NCBI GenBank assembly: GCA_910588535.1
Contig: CAJUOO010000024.1
Span: 1 to 41,484, forward strand
Length of the DNA stretch: 41,484 nt
Source of the DNA: an uncultured Lachnospiraceae bacterium
Lineage (GTDB): Bacteria; Bacillota; Clostridia; Lachnospirales; Lachnospiraceae
Direction of reading: 5' to 3'
The first letter of the stretch is position 1; the number at the start of each line of letters is the position of its first letter. Below, piece by piece: positions 25,142 to 33,797 of this stretch. Below the pieces are notes generated by a model. It searched no databases. It had not been told where the DNA came from and was given only the letters and a program-made list of their open reading frames with translations. The position numbers and the translations under genes are program-made.

Positions 25142-25807
25142 ATGGTGGTACTTGTGATAGCACCGCATCCTGATGATGAAATTATAGGTGTTGGCGGGAC
25201 AATAGCAAAAAGAACGGCAAATGGTGATGATGTATATGTATGTATTGTCACAAAAGGATACGCCCCTTTATTTGATGAGAATTTTATTATGCAGGGCAGA
25301 GAAGAATGTCAGGAAGCAGATAGATTATTGGGTGTTAAAGAAACGATATTTTTGGATTTTCCTGCTGTGGCATTGGAGACAGTTCCTCGTTATGAATTGA
25401 ATGGATGTATTAGGAAGGTTATACAGAATATTCAGCCTGATGAAGTGTATATTCCTCACAGAGGTGACATGCAGTTAGATCATCAATTGGTGGCGGACGC
25501 AGCTATGGTTGCACTTCGCCCCAAATATGAGCATTGTGTGAGAAGAATATATTGTTATGAGACATTATCTGAGACAGGATGGAATATTCCTAATTCTGTG
25601 AATGAATTTATACCAACAGTATATGAAGATATAAGCGGTACGATAGAAAAGAAATTAACGGCTATGCATAAATTCAAGTCTCAGACATCAGATTTTCCAA
25701 ATGCCAGATCCATAGAAGCTATCAAAGCGTTGGCAAATTTTAGAGGCGCTACAGTGACAGTGAATGCTGCTGAAGCATTTAGTTTAATTAGGGAAATTAA
25801 GAGGTAG
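25142..25807 (+). CDS. PIG-L family deacetylase
   Basis: A 221-residue member of the PIG-L/LmbE family of zinc-dependent N-deacetylases. The signature APHPDDEIIGVGGTI is at the very N-terminus, with the second metal motif in PHRGDMQLDHQLVADA. It probably removes an acetyl group from an N-acetylated sugar of the glycan or its precursor. Its place between the acetyltransferase and the phosphoglycosyl transferase suggests that it acts on the nucleotide- or lipid-linked first sugar. The ATG is preceded by AAGGAT. Other PIG-L enzymes deacetylate mycothiol or bacillithiol precursors; the context here argues for a glycan. Confidence 0.88.
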   Translation: MVVLVIAPHPDDEIIGVGGTIAKRTANGDDVYVCIVTKGYAPLFDENFIMQGREECQEADRLLGVKETIFLDFPAVALETVPRYELNGCIRKVIQNIQPDEVYIPHRGDMQLDHQLVADAAMVALRPKYEHCVRRIYCYETLSETGWNIPNSVNEFIPTVYEDISGTIEKKLTAMHKFKSQTSDFPNARSIEAIKALANFRGATVTVNAAEAFSLIREIKR

Positions 25808-25811
25808 CAGG

Positions 25812-26453
25812 ATGTATCGCAATTATATTAAAAGATGGATGGATATTTTCTTTTCAGCTAGTGCAATTATTATTCTTCTTCCAGTCTTTTTGATTCTTGC
25901 TTTTTTGATTGGAATGGATATGGGATTTCCAATTATATATAAACAAGAGCGTGTTGGAAAAGATGAAAAAATATTTGTGTTGTATAAGTTTAGAACCATG
26001 AATAACAAAAGAGACAGAAAGGGACATTTGCTGCCAGATAGATTTCGCATTACAAAGTTGGGTAAATTTCTGAGAGGAACAAGCTTAGATGAGCTTCCTG
26101 AGTTAGTTAATATTTTAAAAGGTGATATTTCGATAGTTGGTCCAAGACCGCTTCTTGTTGCATATTTGCCTTATTATACAGACTATGAGAGACAGCGTCA
26201 TAATGTTAGAGGGGGTCTGACTGTTCCAGAGGTTCTTTATAATAATATTATGCCGACATGGGAGGAGCAGTTTGCATATGAGGTTGACTATGCAAATAAT
26301 TATAGTTTTTTTATGGATTTAAGAATTATTTTTAAGACAGTAACAGGATTGATTGTAAGGAATCAAAAAAACTATGGTCTATATATAAGACAACCATTGA
26401 CAGAGGAGCGAAAGACACAAAATGAAAAAAGTAATTGCCATACATCAGCCTGA
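25812..26453 (+). CDS. Initiating phosphoglycosyl transferase (PglC/WcaJ type)
   Basis: A 213-residue monotopic membrane enzyme that moves a phospho-sugar from a UDP-sugar to undecaprenyl phosphate, the first membrane step of glycan assembly. One N-terminal re-entrant hydrophobic helix (about 12-36) is followed by the family motifs ERVGKDEKIFVLYKFRTM, GTSLDELPELVNILKGD and SIVGPRPLL; the Asp-Glu pair in LDELPE is catalytic. The short form matches Campylobacter PglC, which fits the PglE/PglD-like neighbours. GAGG lies before the ATG. The last 32 bases overlap the WbqC-like gene, so its C-terminal tail may be recent or variable. Confidence 0.93.
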   Translation: MYRNYIKRWMDIFFSASAIIILLPVFLILAFLIGMDMGFPIIYKQERVGKDEKIFVLYKFRTMNNKRDRKGHLLPDRFRITKLGKFLRGTSLDELPELVNILKGDISIVGPRPLLVAYLPYYTDYERQRHNVRGGLTVPEVLYNNIMPTWEEQFAYEVDYANNYSFFMDLRIIFKTVTGLIVRNQKNYGLYIRQPLTEERKTQNEKSNCHTSA

Positions 26454-27144
26454 TTACATTCCATGGCTGGGCTTTTATTATAAAATGGCACATTGTGATA
26501 CATTTGTATATTTGGATGATGCACAATATTCGAATGAGGCAGATCATAATGTCAATGTGATTAAGACTTCACAGGGTGCATACCGGTTGAAAATACCTGT
26601 CAAACAGCATTTGGGTGATCTGATATGTAATGTTCATACAAAAGATGAGTTAAAGTGGAAGGATAAGCATTTAAAGACAATCACGATGAATTATTGTAGG
26701 GCATCTTTTTTTGATAAGTTTTTTTCTGATTATGAAAAGATTATCAGAAAGGAATATCGTTCGATTGCAGATTTGAATATGGAGGTAAATCGATATATAT
26801 GCGAAGGATTTGGCATATGTCCTAATATTATAAAAAGCTCTGATATGCAGATACATTCGGCAAAAGAGCAGAGAGTGATTGACATATGTATTAGGGCAGG
26901 GGGAGATACTTATCTTTCTGGAACAGGAGCAAGAGTATATCAGCAGGAAGAGCATTTTATTAATCAGGGATTAAGACTTGAGTATATCGATTACAAACCG
27001 ATAAGCTATCGTCAATTATGGCCCAAAGTAGGATTTATGCCAAATATGTCGGTAATCGATTTTGTTTTTAACTGTGGTTTTGATTGGGAATATGTAGAAA
27101 AACAGGTTAAGGAGCTGAATAATGGAAATAGGGAGTTTTATTGA
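26422..27144 (+). CDS. WbqC-like family protein
   Basis: A 240-residue protein of the WbqC family, with the typical start VIAIHQPDYIPWLGFYYKMA and LDDAQYSNEADHNVN, then LSGTGARVYQ and the C-terminal LWPKVGFMPNMSVIDFVFNCG. WbqC-like proteins are widespread in O-antigen and capsule loci and are thought to act on glycine- or other amino-acid-decorated sugars; the reaction is not well established. The gene overlaps the phosphoglycosyl transferase by 32 bases and the next gene by 23 bases. In many loci WbqC travels with a DegT-like protein, as here, which suggests that the two act together. Confidence 0.88.
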   Translation: MKKVIAIHQPDYIPWLGFYYKMAHCDTFVYLDDAQYSNEADHNVNVIKTSQGAYRLKIPVKQHLGDLICNVHTKDELKWKDKHLKTITMNYCRASFFDKFFSDYEKIIRKEYRSIADLNMEVNRYICEGFGICPNIIKSSDMQIHSAKEQRVIDICIRAGGDTYLSGTGARVYQQEEHFINQGLRLEYIDYKPISYRQLWPKVGFMPNMSVIDFVFNCGFDWEYVEKQVKELNNGNREFY

Positions 27145-28114
27145 GCTACAGCTTCCACAGGAAGGTGAATGGTTTGGATCTGTTTCTGATAGAAGCATCG
27201 CCCGGTTAAACAGTGGACGAGCTGCGATATATTATGCACTTTTGTTGACTCAATGTGAAGAAATATGGGTGCCGTACTATCAATGTGAATCGGTAAAAAC
27301 TTTTTTATTAAAAAAACATATAAAAATTCATTATTATCATATTGATAGAGATTATAAACCCACAGATATTAGACAATCGGAAAATGAGGCAGTACTGATT
27401 GTCAATTATTTTGGAATATTATCATGTGATAAGATACAGCATATTTCAGAACAATATAGACATGTGATAGTAGATAATTCTCAGGCATTTTTTTCTCCAC
27501 CATTAGAGAATTGCTATAATGTGTATTCTGCAAGGAAATTTATTGGCTCACCAGATGGCGCATATGTGATTGGACATAAAGCAGACAGGCTGATGGGACA
27601 ATTGAAGCAGGGATATTCGTCAGATACTTCATTATTTTTATTACAAAGAATTGAATATGGATGTGCAGGGAGAGCGTATCAGGCCAGACTATTAAATGAA
27701 CAGAGAATTGATAAGGAAGATGTTATGATAATGTCTCCACTTACACAATATATACTGAGAGGAACAGATTATATATTAATAAAGAAAAAAAGAAGAGAAA
27801 ATTTTGAATATGTCAATAGTCTGTTAAATCGTATAAATTGTATTGATGCAATGCATGATTACGCTGACTTATGTGTTCCGATGATTTATCCGCTTGTTGT
27901 TGAGAATGATTTCTTAATGGATTATTTATTGCAATTGGGGCATTATCAGGGGCACTGGTGGAATGATATAAGAGATATATTGCCAGAGGATTTCTTTGAG
28001 CATTATCTTGCAAGATATATGATACCGGTAACGATAGATCAGCGCTATGATAGGAAAGTATTAAAAACTTTGTGTGAGGCGATAATAAAGTTTGTTGAAG
28101 AGAGCAAATGGTAA
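27122..28114 (+). CDS. Divergent DegT-like PLP-fold protein
   Basis: A 330-residue protein with a weak aminotransferase fold type I pattern: RLNSGRAAIYYALLL near the N-terminus (the usual S-G-T-A-A position), IVDNSQAFFSPP where DegT proteins have E-D-A-A-E, and YSARKFIGSPDGAYVIG where the Schiff-base lysine is expected. That Lys is present, so catalysis is possible, but the flanking motifs have drifted and the protein is shorter than typical DegT enzymes (about 370-400 residues). GGAG precedes the ATG and the start overlaps the WbqC-like gene by 23 bases. It probably works with WbqC on one sugar modification. Function otherwise unknown. Confidence 0.72.
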   Translation: MEIGSFIELQLPQEGEWFGSVSDRSIARLNSGRAAIYYALLLTQCEEIWVPYYQCESVKTFLLKKHIKIHYYHIDRDYKPTDIRQSENEAVLIVNYFGILSCDKIQHISEQYRHVIVDNSQAFFSPPLENCYNVYSARKFIGSPDGAYVIGHKADRLMGQLKQGYSSDTSLFLLQRIEYGCAGRAYQARLLNEQRIDKEDVMIMSPLTQYILRGTDYILIKKKRRENFEYVNSLLNRINCIDAMHDYADLCVPMIYPLVVENDFLMDYLLQLGHYQGHWWNDIRDILPEDFFEHYLARYMIPVTIDQRYDRKVLKTLCEAIIKFVEESKW

Positions 28115-28138
28115 GAACAAAAAGGAAAAGGGATAATA

Positions 28139-29041
28139 ATGTCTTTAGATAAAGAAAAATATGGAAGCTATGAATTATATAATGGCATCACCGTACATCA
28201 AATGCAAAATAAGATGATAGATATTCTAAAATATTTTATAAAGGTTTGTGAAGAAAATAATCTTCGGTATTGGTGTGGAGGCGGAAGTATGCTGGGAGCC
28301 ATCAGACATCAAGGATTTATTCCGTGGGATGATGATATAGATGTCTTTATGCCAAGACCAGATTATGAAAAGCTGTATACAGTTTGGAATCAAATTGGTG
28401 ACAGAAGAAACTATTCGTTGTTCAGAACAAATCGCAACAAAAACATGCATACGGCGAATATGCATTTGGTGGATATTCACACGACCTTTATTAATAGACA
28501 CAATAGAGAGGAGGATATTCCGCATGGAGTATATATTGATATTGCTCCTTTTGATGGATGTCCCGATAATATAATATTGCGAGGTGTTCAGATTTATCAC
28601 GCTGTTTTATTTTCTATTTTTAATGTACAAAGATTGCCAGATAATCAGGGAGATTTGTTAAAAATACCAGTGAAGATATTATTATCTCTTGTAAAAGACC
28701 CAGAGAAGCGATATAGAATTTGGAAAAAACATGAAAAAGAGATGGCCAAATATAATTATGATGAATGTAGGTATGTCAAGGAAATTATGACATCATTCAA
28801 GGGCCTTTTTCGATTGTACCCAAAGAAGTATTTTAGAAGAAGAGATGTTGCTTTTGAAGATATTACAATACGAATACCATATAATGCAGAGACATATTTG
28901 AGGAGGATTTATGGGGATTATATGAAGCTTCCCTCAGAAGAAAAACGCATGCTTAGATTTGATGATATTTTGTTTATTGATCTTGCTCACTCATATCAAA
29001 AATATAAAGGTATATATTATTTGACAGGAAAAGAAAAATGA
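28139..29041 (+). CDS. licD: LicD-family phosphocholine/polyol-phosphate transferase
   Basis: A 300-residue LicD enzyme of the nucleotidyltransferase-like fold. The diagnostic region RYWCGGGSMLGAIRHQGF followed by IPWDDDIDVFMPRPDYE is complete, including the metal-binding Asp residues. LicD moves phosphocholine (in some relatives ribitol- or glycerol-phosphate) from its CDP form to a sugar hydroxyl. The fused LicC-LicA gene later in the same locus would supply CDP-choline, so phosphocholine is the likely donor group here. AAAAGGG precedes the ATG. It overlaps the next gene by ATGA (29038-29041), a sign of translational coupling. Confidence 0.9.
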   Translation: MSLDKEKYGSYELYNGITVHQMQNKMIDILKYFIKVCEENNLRYWCGGGSMLGAIRHQGFIPWDDDIDVFMPRPDYEKLYTVWNQIGDRRNYSLFRTNRNKNMHTANMHLVDIHTTFINRHNREEDIPHGVYIDIAPFDGCPDNIILRGVQIYHAVLFSIFNVQRLPDNQGDLLKIPVKILLSLVKDPEKRYRIWKKHEKEMAKYNYDECRYVKEIMTSFKGLFRLYPKKYFRRRDVAFEDITIRIPYNAETYLRRIYGDYMKLPSEEKRMLRFDDILFIDLAHSYQKYKGIYYLTGKEK

Positions 29042-29943
29042 GTTTAGAAATGTGTGTTCTTATGAGTACTTACAATGGCGAAAAATTTCTTGCAGAGCAG
29101 ATAGATAGTATATTGGCTCAGAGAGATGTGAAGGTCCATTTGCTGGTGCGGGATGATGGTTCGTCAGATAAAACATGTGAGATATTAGAGAAGTATTGTG
29201 GACAGGAGAAATTATCTTGGTATTCAGGTAAGAATCTGGGGGTAGCGAAGAGCTTTTGGGATTTATTAAAAAAAGCTCCAGAATCAGAATATTATGCTTT
29301 TTCAGATCAGGATGATATATGGGAAATAAATAAATTAATCTGTGCTGTCAGACAGATAAAAAAATCAAATATGGAGAGACCCGTGTTATATTTCTCAAAT
29401 AAAACATTGGTAGATACCGAATGTAAGCCTCTTTATAGAAAGGATGAACGTGTGCGGGGTGTAACACTTAATTATTCTTTTTTAAAGGGATTTGCTTCAG
29501 GATGTACAATGGTTTTTAACAAGTCATTGTATTATGAATTAATTCGATATGAACCTCAAGTTATGACAATGCATGATTCATGGATTCTGAAGGTGGCAGG
29601 CGCGGTAGGTACAGTGATGTATGATAAGACGCCTCATATTTTATATAGGCAGCATGGAAACAATACCGTTGGAAACCAGACGAGAATAAAGCATTTTAAA
29701 CGGCATATTAGAAATATTACATATTATCGTTATGATAATATGAGATCTATTATGGCTCGACAGTTGTTAGATTATTATGGTCATCAGATGAAACCGCGGG
29801 ATAAAAAATATTGTTTTCTTTTGGCTCATATGAGAGAATCGTTTTATTTTAGGTGCTTGCTAGTTTTTTCTGGCTATCTGAAAACGCAACATCCGATAGA
29901 TGTTATAGGTTTTAAGATATTTATTTTATTGGGGTGGCTTTAA
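29038..29943 (+). CDS. Family 2 glycosyltransferase, rhamnosyltransferase-like
   Basis: A 301-residue GT-A-fold inverting glycosyltransferase. It has the start CVLMSTYNGEKFLAEQIDSI, the nucleotide-binding RDDGSSDKT, the DxD-like FSDQDDIW and the acceptor-side LYRQHGNNTVG. The QDDIW motif is typical of the RgpB/WcaA-type group, many of which transfer rhamnose, so the substrate could be dTDP-rhamnose; no rhamnose genes are in the window. It is a soluble or peripheral cytoplasmic enzyme adding one sugar to the lipid-linked repeat unit. Coupled to licD by a four-base overlap. Confidence 0.9.
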   Translation: MSLEMCVLMSTYNGEKFLAEQIDSILAQRDVKVHLLVRDDGSSDKTCEILEKYCGQEKLSWYSGKNLGVAKSFWDLLKKAPESEYYAFSDQDDIWEINKLICAVRQIKKSNMERPVLYFSNKTLVDTECKPLYRKDERVRGVTLNYSFLKGFASGCTMVFNKSLYYELIRYEPQVMTMHDSWILKVAGAVGTVMYDKTPHILYRQHGNNTVGNQTRIKHFKRHIRNITYYRYDNMRSIMARQLLDYYGHQMKPRDKKYCFLLAHMRESFYFRCLLVFSGYLKTQHPIDVIGFKIFILLGWL

Positions 29944-29987
29944 TTTCTGAAATTGCAGTAAACGATTATATTGTGAATGGAGAAAAA

Positions 29988-31085
29988 ATGTTTTTATTAT
30001 TGCTTGGTGTCTTGATTTTTATCTCTTATTTTCTGGGAAATTTTAATTATTCAAAAAGAAAACGAGATGAGTTGTTAATAGGATCTATAATAATAGTCTG
30101 CTTCTCAGTGATGATGGCGTGGAGACCATTAGAATTTCCAGATACCAGAGGATATAATGAGATTTTTCAAAGAATTAATTGGAAAGAGTATTATGGATTT
30201 GATCCGTTTGGAGAGATTTTTACAGTTGAATATGGATTTTTATATTTTATGAGATTTGTCAAACAGATTGTGAATAATGTTCATATTTTTTATCTAAGTC
30301 TAAATCTGCTTACTTGCTTTCTTTTTATGTATGGAGCGAAACGGGTTACAGAACATGTTTTGAATCGCAGATTTAACTATCTTGTGGTACTCGCTGTGTA
30401 TATGTCATATTTTGGAATGTATTATACAGGAATTGCTATTCGACAGGGATTGTCATTATCTTTAAGTGTATGTTGTATTCCTCTGATAAAGGAAAGAAAA
30501 TATATAAAAGTGTGTATTTTATTCATATTGTCTTTTTTGATTCATAGATTGGCGGTAGTTAATATTGGAGTATTTTTTATATTTATCTTTTTTAATCAGG
30601 ATTTTGGACGAAAAATATATTTTATCGTTTGGTCGATCTGTGGATTATATTTATTATTTAATACAAGCACATTTATACAGGAGGCATTTGCCGGAATATT
30701 AAGTAGAATATTGCCTTTGATACATATGGAATCTTTTATGTATTATATTACAGATTACATGCAGGATGTATTTCAAATATCAAAATTAAATATATTTTTA
30801 TGGTTGTTTGTTGGTCTCCTTACATTTTATAACAATAAAGGTGGAAATATAAAGTGCTTACTTAACATTGTCTATGCAGGTCTGATCTTATCCATTCTTC
30901 TTTATACTATGAAAGGTTCCAGCAGAATATATGATTACTTTACAATATATTCTGTAATGATAGTTGGGTGTGCGATGAGTAAAATAAGAATGTTAAATAT
31001 GAAACTGACAAGTTTGTTGATAAATTTTAGCATTTTTGGGGTTATGACAGCTAAGATATTTTTGATGTATATTATAGTATTTTAA
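29988..31085 (+). CDS. EpsG-family polysaccharide polymerase (Wzy-like)
   Basis: A very hydrophobic protein of 365 residues with about ten membrane segments and an outside loop carrying PDTRGYNEIFQRI after the second helix, a motif position shared by EpsG-type polymerases. Such proteins join repeat units on the outer face of the membrane. The ATG at 29988 is preferred since GGAG stands seven bases before it and the protein then starts directly with the first membrane helix. An in-frame GTG at 29934, inside the upstream gene, would add 18 residues and lacks a ribosome binding site. Together with the flippase gene it marks a Wzx/Wzy-type assembly route. Confidence 0.85.
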   Translation: MFLLLLGVLIFISYFLGNFNYSKRKRDELLIGSIIIVCFSVMMAWRPLEFPDTRGYNEIFQRINWKEYYGFDPFGEIFTVEYGFLYFMRFVKQIVNNVHIFYLSLNLLTCFLFMYGAKRVTEHVLNRRFNYLVVLAVYMSYFGMYYTGIAIRQGLSLSLSVCCIPLIKERKYIKVCILFILSFLIHRLAVVNIGVFFIFIFFNQDFGRKIYFIVWSICGLYLLFNTSTFIQEAFAGILSRILPLIHMESFMYYITDYMQDVFQISKLNIFLWLFVGLLTFYNNKGGNIKCLLNIVYAGLILSILLYTMKGSSRIYDYFTIYSVMIVGCAMSKIRMLNMKLTSLLINFSIFGVMTAKIFLMYIIVF

Positions 31086-31145
31086 AAGTATTGTTGGCAT
31101 GTAAAACAAAAGTGAACTATTTGATTAGAAAATTTGGGAGTAGAT

Positions 31146-31871
31146 ATGAATATTGGTATTATTTTTGCAGGCGGAGTTGGCAGTAGAATGAACACACGGG
31201 AAAAGCCCAAGCAGTTTCTTAATCTATATAATAAGCCTATTATTATATATACATTGGAACATTTTGAAAATAACCCAGATATTGATGCAGTTGTCGTAGC
31301 ATGTGTGAGTGATTGGATGTCGTATCTTGCAGAATTGCTGGAACATTTTCAGATACATAAGGTGAAAAAAATAGTGCCGGGCGGCATGACAGGACAAGAA
31401 TCTATCTATCATGGCTTGCTGGCGGCGAGGGAGATTTCAGAAGAAAAGAATCCGGTGGTGTTAATACATGATGGCGTTCGTCCTCTAATTAACAGCCAAC
31501 TGCTGACGGAGTGTATAGATTCTGTAAAAAAGTATGGAAATGCGATAGTTTCAGGAAAAGTTACGGAAACAATCACAGTGATTGATGAAAGTGGAGGTGT
31601 TGATATTGTGGTTCCCAGAGATCAGTCAAGAGTTGCAAAAGCACCGCAATGTTTTAGACTATTAGATATTATAGCAGCACATGAGCAGGCTAGAAATGAC
31701 AGAAAAAAAGATTTTATTGATAGTTGTACCATGATGACACATTATGGATATAAGATGCACCTGATTGATGGACCTGATGAAAACATTAAGATAACTACAC
31801 CCAGCGATTATTATTCCGTGAGGGCGATACTGGATGCCAAGGAAAATGCTCAGATATATGGGGCATGGTAA
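31146..31871 (+). CDS. IspD/TarI-like cytidylyltransferase
   Basis: A 241-residue enzyme of the IspD family. CTP-binding motifs are intact: IIFAGGVGSRMN, KPKQF, then LIHDGVRPLI with Asp 109 (equivalent to Asp 106 of E. coli IspD), PRDQSRVAKAPQCFRL and DGPDENIKITTPSD. Its place in a glycan locus, and a polyol-phosphate transferase gene further on, favour CTP:polyol-phosphate (ribitol- or arabinitol-type) cytidylyltransferase over isoprenoid synthesis, but both reactions share these motifs. The ATG at 31146 follows TTGGGAG by six bases; the TTG in that site is an unlikely start. The SDR gene two positions downstream could supply its sugar-alcohol substrate. Confidence 0.85.
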   Translation: MNIGIIFAGGVGSRMNTREKPKQFLNLYNKPIIIYTLEHFENNPDIDAVVVACVSDWMSYLAELLEHFQIHKVKKIVPGGMTGQESIYHGLLAAREISEEKNPVVLIHDGVRPLINSQLLTECIDSVKKYGNAIVSGKVTETITVIDESGGVDIVVPRDQSRVAKAPQCFRLLDIIAAHEQARNDRKKDFIDSCTMMTHYGYKMHLIDGPDENIKITTPSDYYSVRAILDAKENAQIYGAW

Positions 31872-33046
31872 TAGTGAATAAAAGAATGAAAAAAATATTA
31901 AAAACAATATATAGAAGACTGAAAAATATTGAGAGAACCTATGAGTATTATGAGATAAAAAAATTGTTGGCGAAAGAAAATTTTTCCGCTGTCAGAAATG
32001 AAAAACCCGATACAATAAAAAATATTGTATTTATAATTCCCGGAATGGTGGCGCACGCCGGTGGACATACGTCAATATTGAGATTAGGATCAAAGTTATG
32101 TGATTATGGCTACAATATTTCTTATGTATCCTATGGAAGTCAGTCAATATCAGAGATGAAAAAAAGTGCCAGCTTAAACTTAGAAAATTATAAAGGATTC
32201 TTTTATGATAGTTCCTATATCAAAAAAATATCAGGTGATGTTATTGTTGCGACAAACTGGAGATCTGTATATATAGCGAAGAAAATTCCGGGCTATAAGA
32301 TATATTTTATACAAGATTATGAACCATATTTTTATAGTTTGGGAGATTATTATTTCTTGGCAAAATATACATATGATATGGGATTCCATATGATAAGTTT
32401 AGGTAGTTGGAATAAGAGTGTTATAGAAAAAAATTCATATTATAATAATAGAAAAATAGATGTAATTGATTTTCCATATGAAAAAACGGAGTATAAGAAT
32501 GGAAAGAGAGATTTCTCTTTATATAAAGAAAAAAAAGAAATCAAAATAGCTGTATATATAAAAGATGAAGAAAAACGGTTGCCTTATATGAGTCAGTTTT
32601 TATTGTCAAATTTGGCAGAGGAATTTAAAAAGAATGGAAAGAAATTACATGTGCTCTATTTTGGACTTGATCCATTATTTAAAGTACATTATGGAAAAAA
32701 TATAGGAAAGCTATCCAAAAAACAGCTTAATCAACTTTATCAAAATGTGGATTTTGGCATGGTTGCATCTATGACAAATATTTCTCTTATTCCATATGAG
32801 ATGATTGCTGCAGGTCTGCCGGTTATAGAATTTATAGAGGGAAGCTTTTCGGCATTTTTTCCAGAGAACAGTGCAATATTGACTAATTTTAATGCAAGTA
32901 CACTATATAGAAGGTTATCTGATGCAATGATAAATTGGCAACAGCTCCGTGACTCGCAGATAAATGCAATAAAATATATTCAGCAATACAGCTGGGATAA
33001 AACAGTGAAGCAGTTTGCAGATATACTGGAAAATATTAGACAATAA
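31865..33046 (+). CDS. GT-B glycosyltransferase, WsaF/rhamnan-type
   Basis: A 393-residue protein with GT-B organisation. The N-terminal half has IVFIIPGMVAHAGGHTSILR and the motif YFIQDYEPYFYSLGDYY. The C-terminal half has LGDP-like nucleotide-sugar binding features and an acceptor/donor loop MTNISLIPYEMIAAGLPVIEF, in which the Glu residues sit as in the EX7E motif of retaining enzymes. IQDYEPYFY is shared with rhamnosyltransferases of the WsaF type, so transfer of rhamnose or a related deoxy-sugar is plausible. The first 30 residues are strongly basic. The chosen ATG overlaps the cytidylyltransferase gene by seven bases; an ATG at 31886 is an alternative. Neither has a strong ribosome binding site. 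Confidence 0.8.
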   Translation: MVIVNKRMKKILKTIYRRLKNIERTYEYYEIKKLLAKENFSAVRNEKPDTIKNIVFIIPGMVAHAGGHTSILRLGSKLCDYGYNISYVSYGSQSISEMKKSASLNLENYKGFFYDSSYIKKISGDVIVATNWRSVYIAKKIPGYKIYFIQDYEPYFYSLGDYYFLAKYTYDMGFHMISLGSWNKSVIEKNSYYNNRKIDVIDFPYEKTEYKNGKRDFSLYKEKKEIKIAVYIKDEEKRLPYMSQFLLSNLAEEFKKNGKKLHVLYFGLDPLFKVHYGKNIGKLSKKQLNQLYQNVDFGMVASMTNISLIPYEMIAAGLPVIEFIEGSFSAFFPENSAILTNFNASTLYRRLSDAMINWQQLRDSQINAIKYIQQYSWDKTVKQFADILENIRQ

Positions 33047-33069
33047 AAGAGGGGTGAAAGACAGAGAGG

Positions 33070-33797
33070 ATGAAGCATATAGCTTTTTTGCTTGCAAATT
33101 ATTCGGGGGATGGAGGGACGACGAGAGTGACCTTTTATTGTGGACAAAAGCCTATCAAAAGTCACATAAGATTAAGACCATATACAATCCTATTACAGTC
33201 AAAGTAGATGGAAAAGCTGATATTTATTCAAAACAAATTATTGCAATTGGGCATTTATCGGAAGAAAAGGGATTTGATATGCTTCTGGAAGCATGGAAAT
33301 TATGTGATAGAAAATTGGGAGAGTGGAAATTGGTGATTATTGGGGAAGGGAAGGATAGAAAGAAATTAGAAGATTTTATTTTAGATAATAAGCTTATCAA
33401 TGTTGAGCTTTGTCCTTTTCAGAAAGATATTTCTCAATTTTATAAAACAAGTTCAATTTTAGCTTTTTCTTCAAGACATGAGGGGTTTCCTCTAGTTATG
33501 GTTGAATCTCAGGCATATGGATTGCCTGCGGTTGCATTTAATTGTGAAGTGGGGCCAAAAGAGTATTTTCAAAATGAATACAATGCCTTGACAGTCGAGG
33601 TGGGAGATATAGATGGATTTGCGGATGCTTTATTACATTTGGCTAATCATATAGAGATAAGAGAACAGATGTCACGTAACGCAATTCGTTCAGTGGAGGC
33701 ATTTCAATTAGAAGATATTATTATACAGTGGTTGCAAGTACTAAAGGAGCTTGGAATCAATGATAACAAAGATAATGAGGGGTATTGTTTAAAATGA
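33070..33797 (+). pseudogene. Glycosyltransferase family 4, internal deletion with frameshift
   Basis: The ATG at 33070 opens a perfect GT4 N-terminus (MKHIAFLLANYSGDGGTTRV), but this frame runs into a stop at 33205-33207. From about 33135 another frame carries the rest of a GT4 enzyme: KTIYNPITVKVDG at the inter-domain junction, IIAIGHLSEEKGFDMLLEAW, then SSRHEGFPLVMVESQAYGLP with the EX7E catalytic motif, up to the stop at 33795-33797. About 22 residues of the first domain and about 215 of the second remain, while GT4 enzymes usually have 350-400. So roughly 130 codons of the acceptor domain are missing and the join is out of frame. The C-terminal frame is open back to an ATG at 33015, but that start lies inside the upstream gene and would give an unrelated N-terminus. 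Confidence 0.75.

Noticed and set aside
33015..33159. Start of the remnant glycosyltransferase at the ATG 33015.
   Set aside because: That ATG lies inside the upstream gene and yields a sequence unlike any GT4 N-terminus, whereas the true N-terminus is readable in another frame from 33070.
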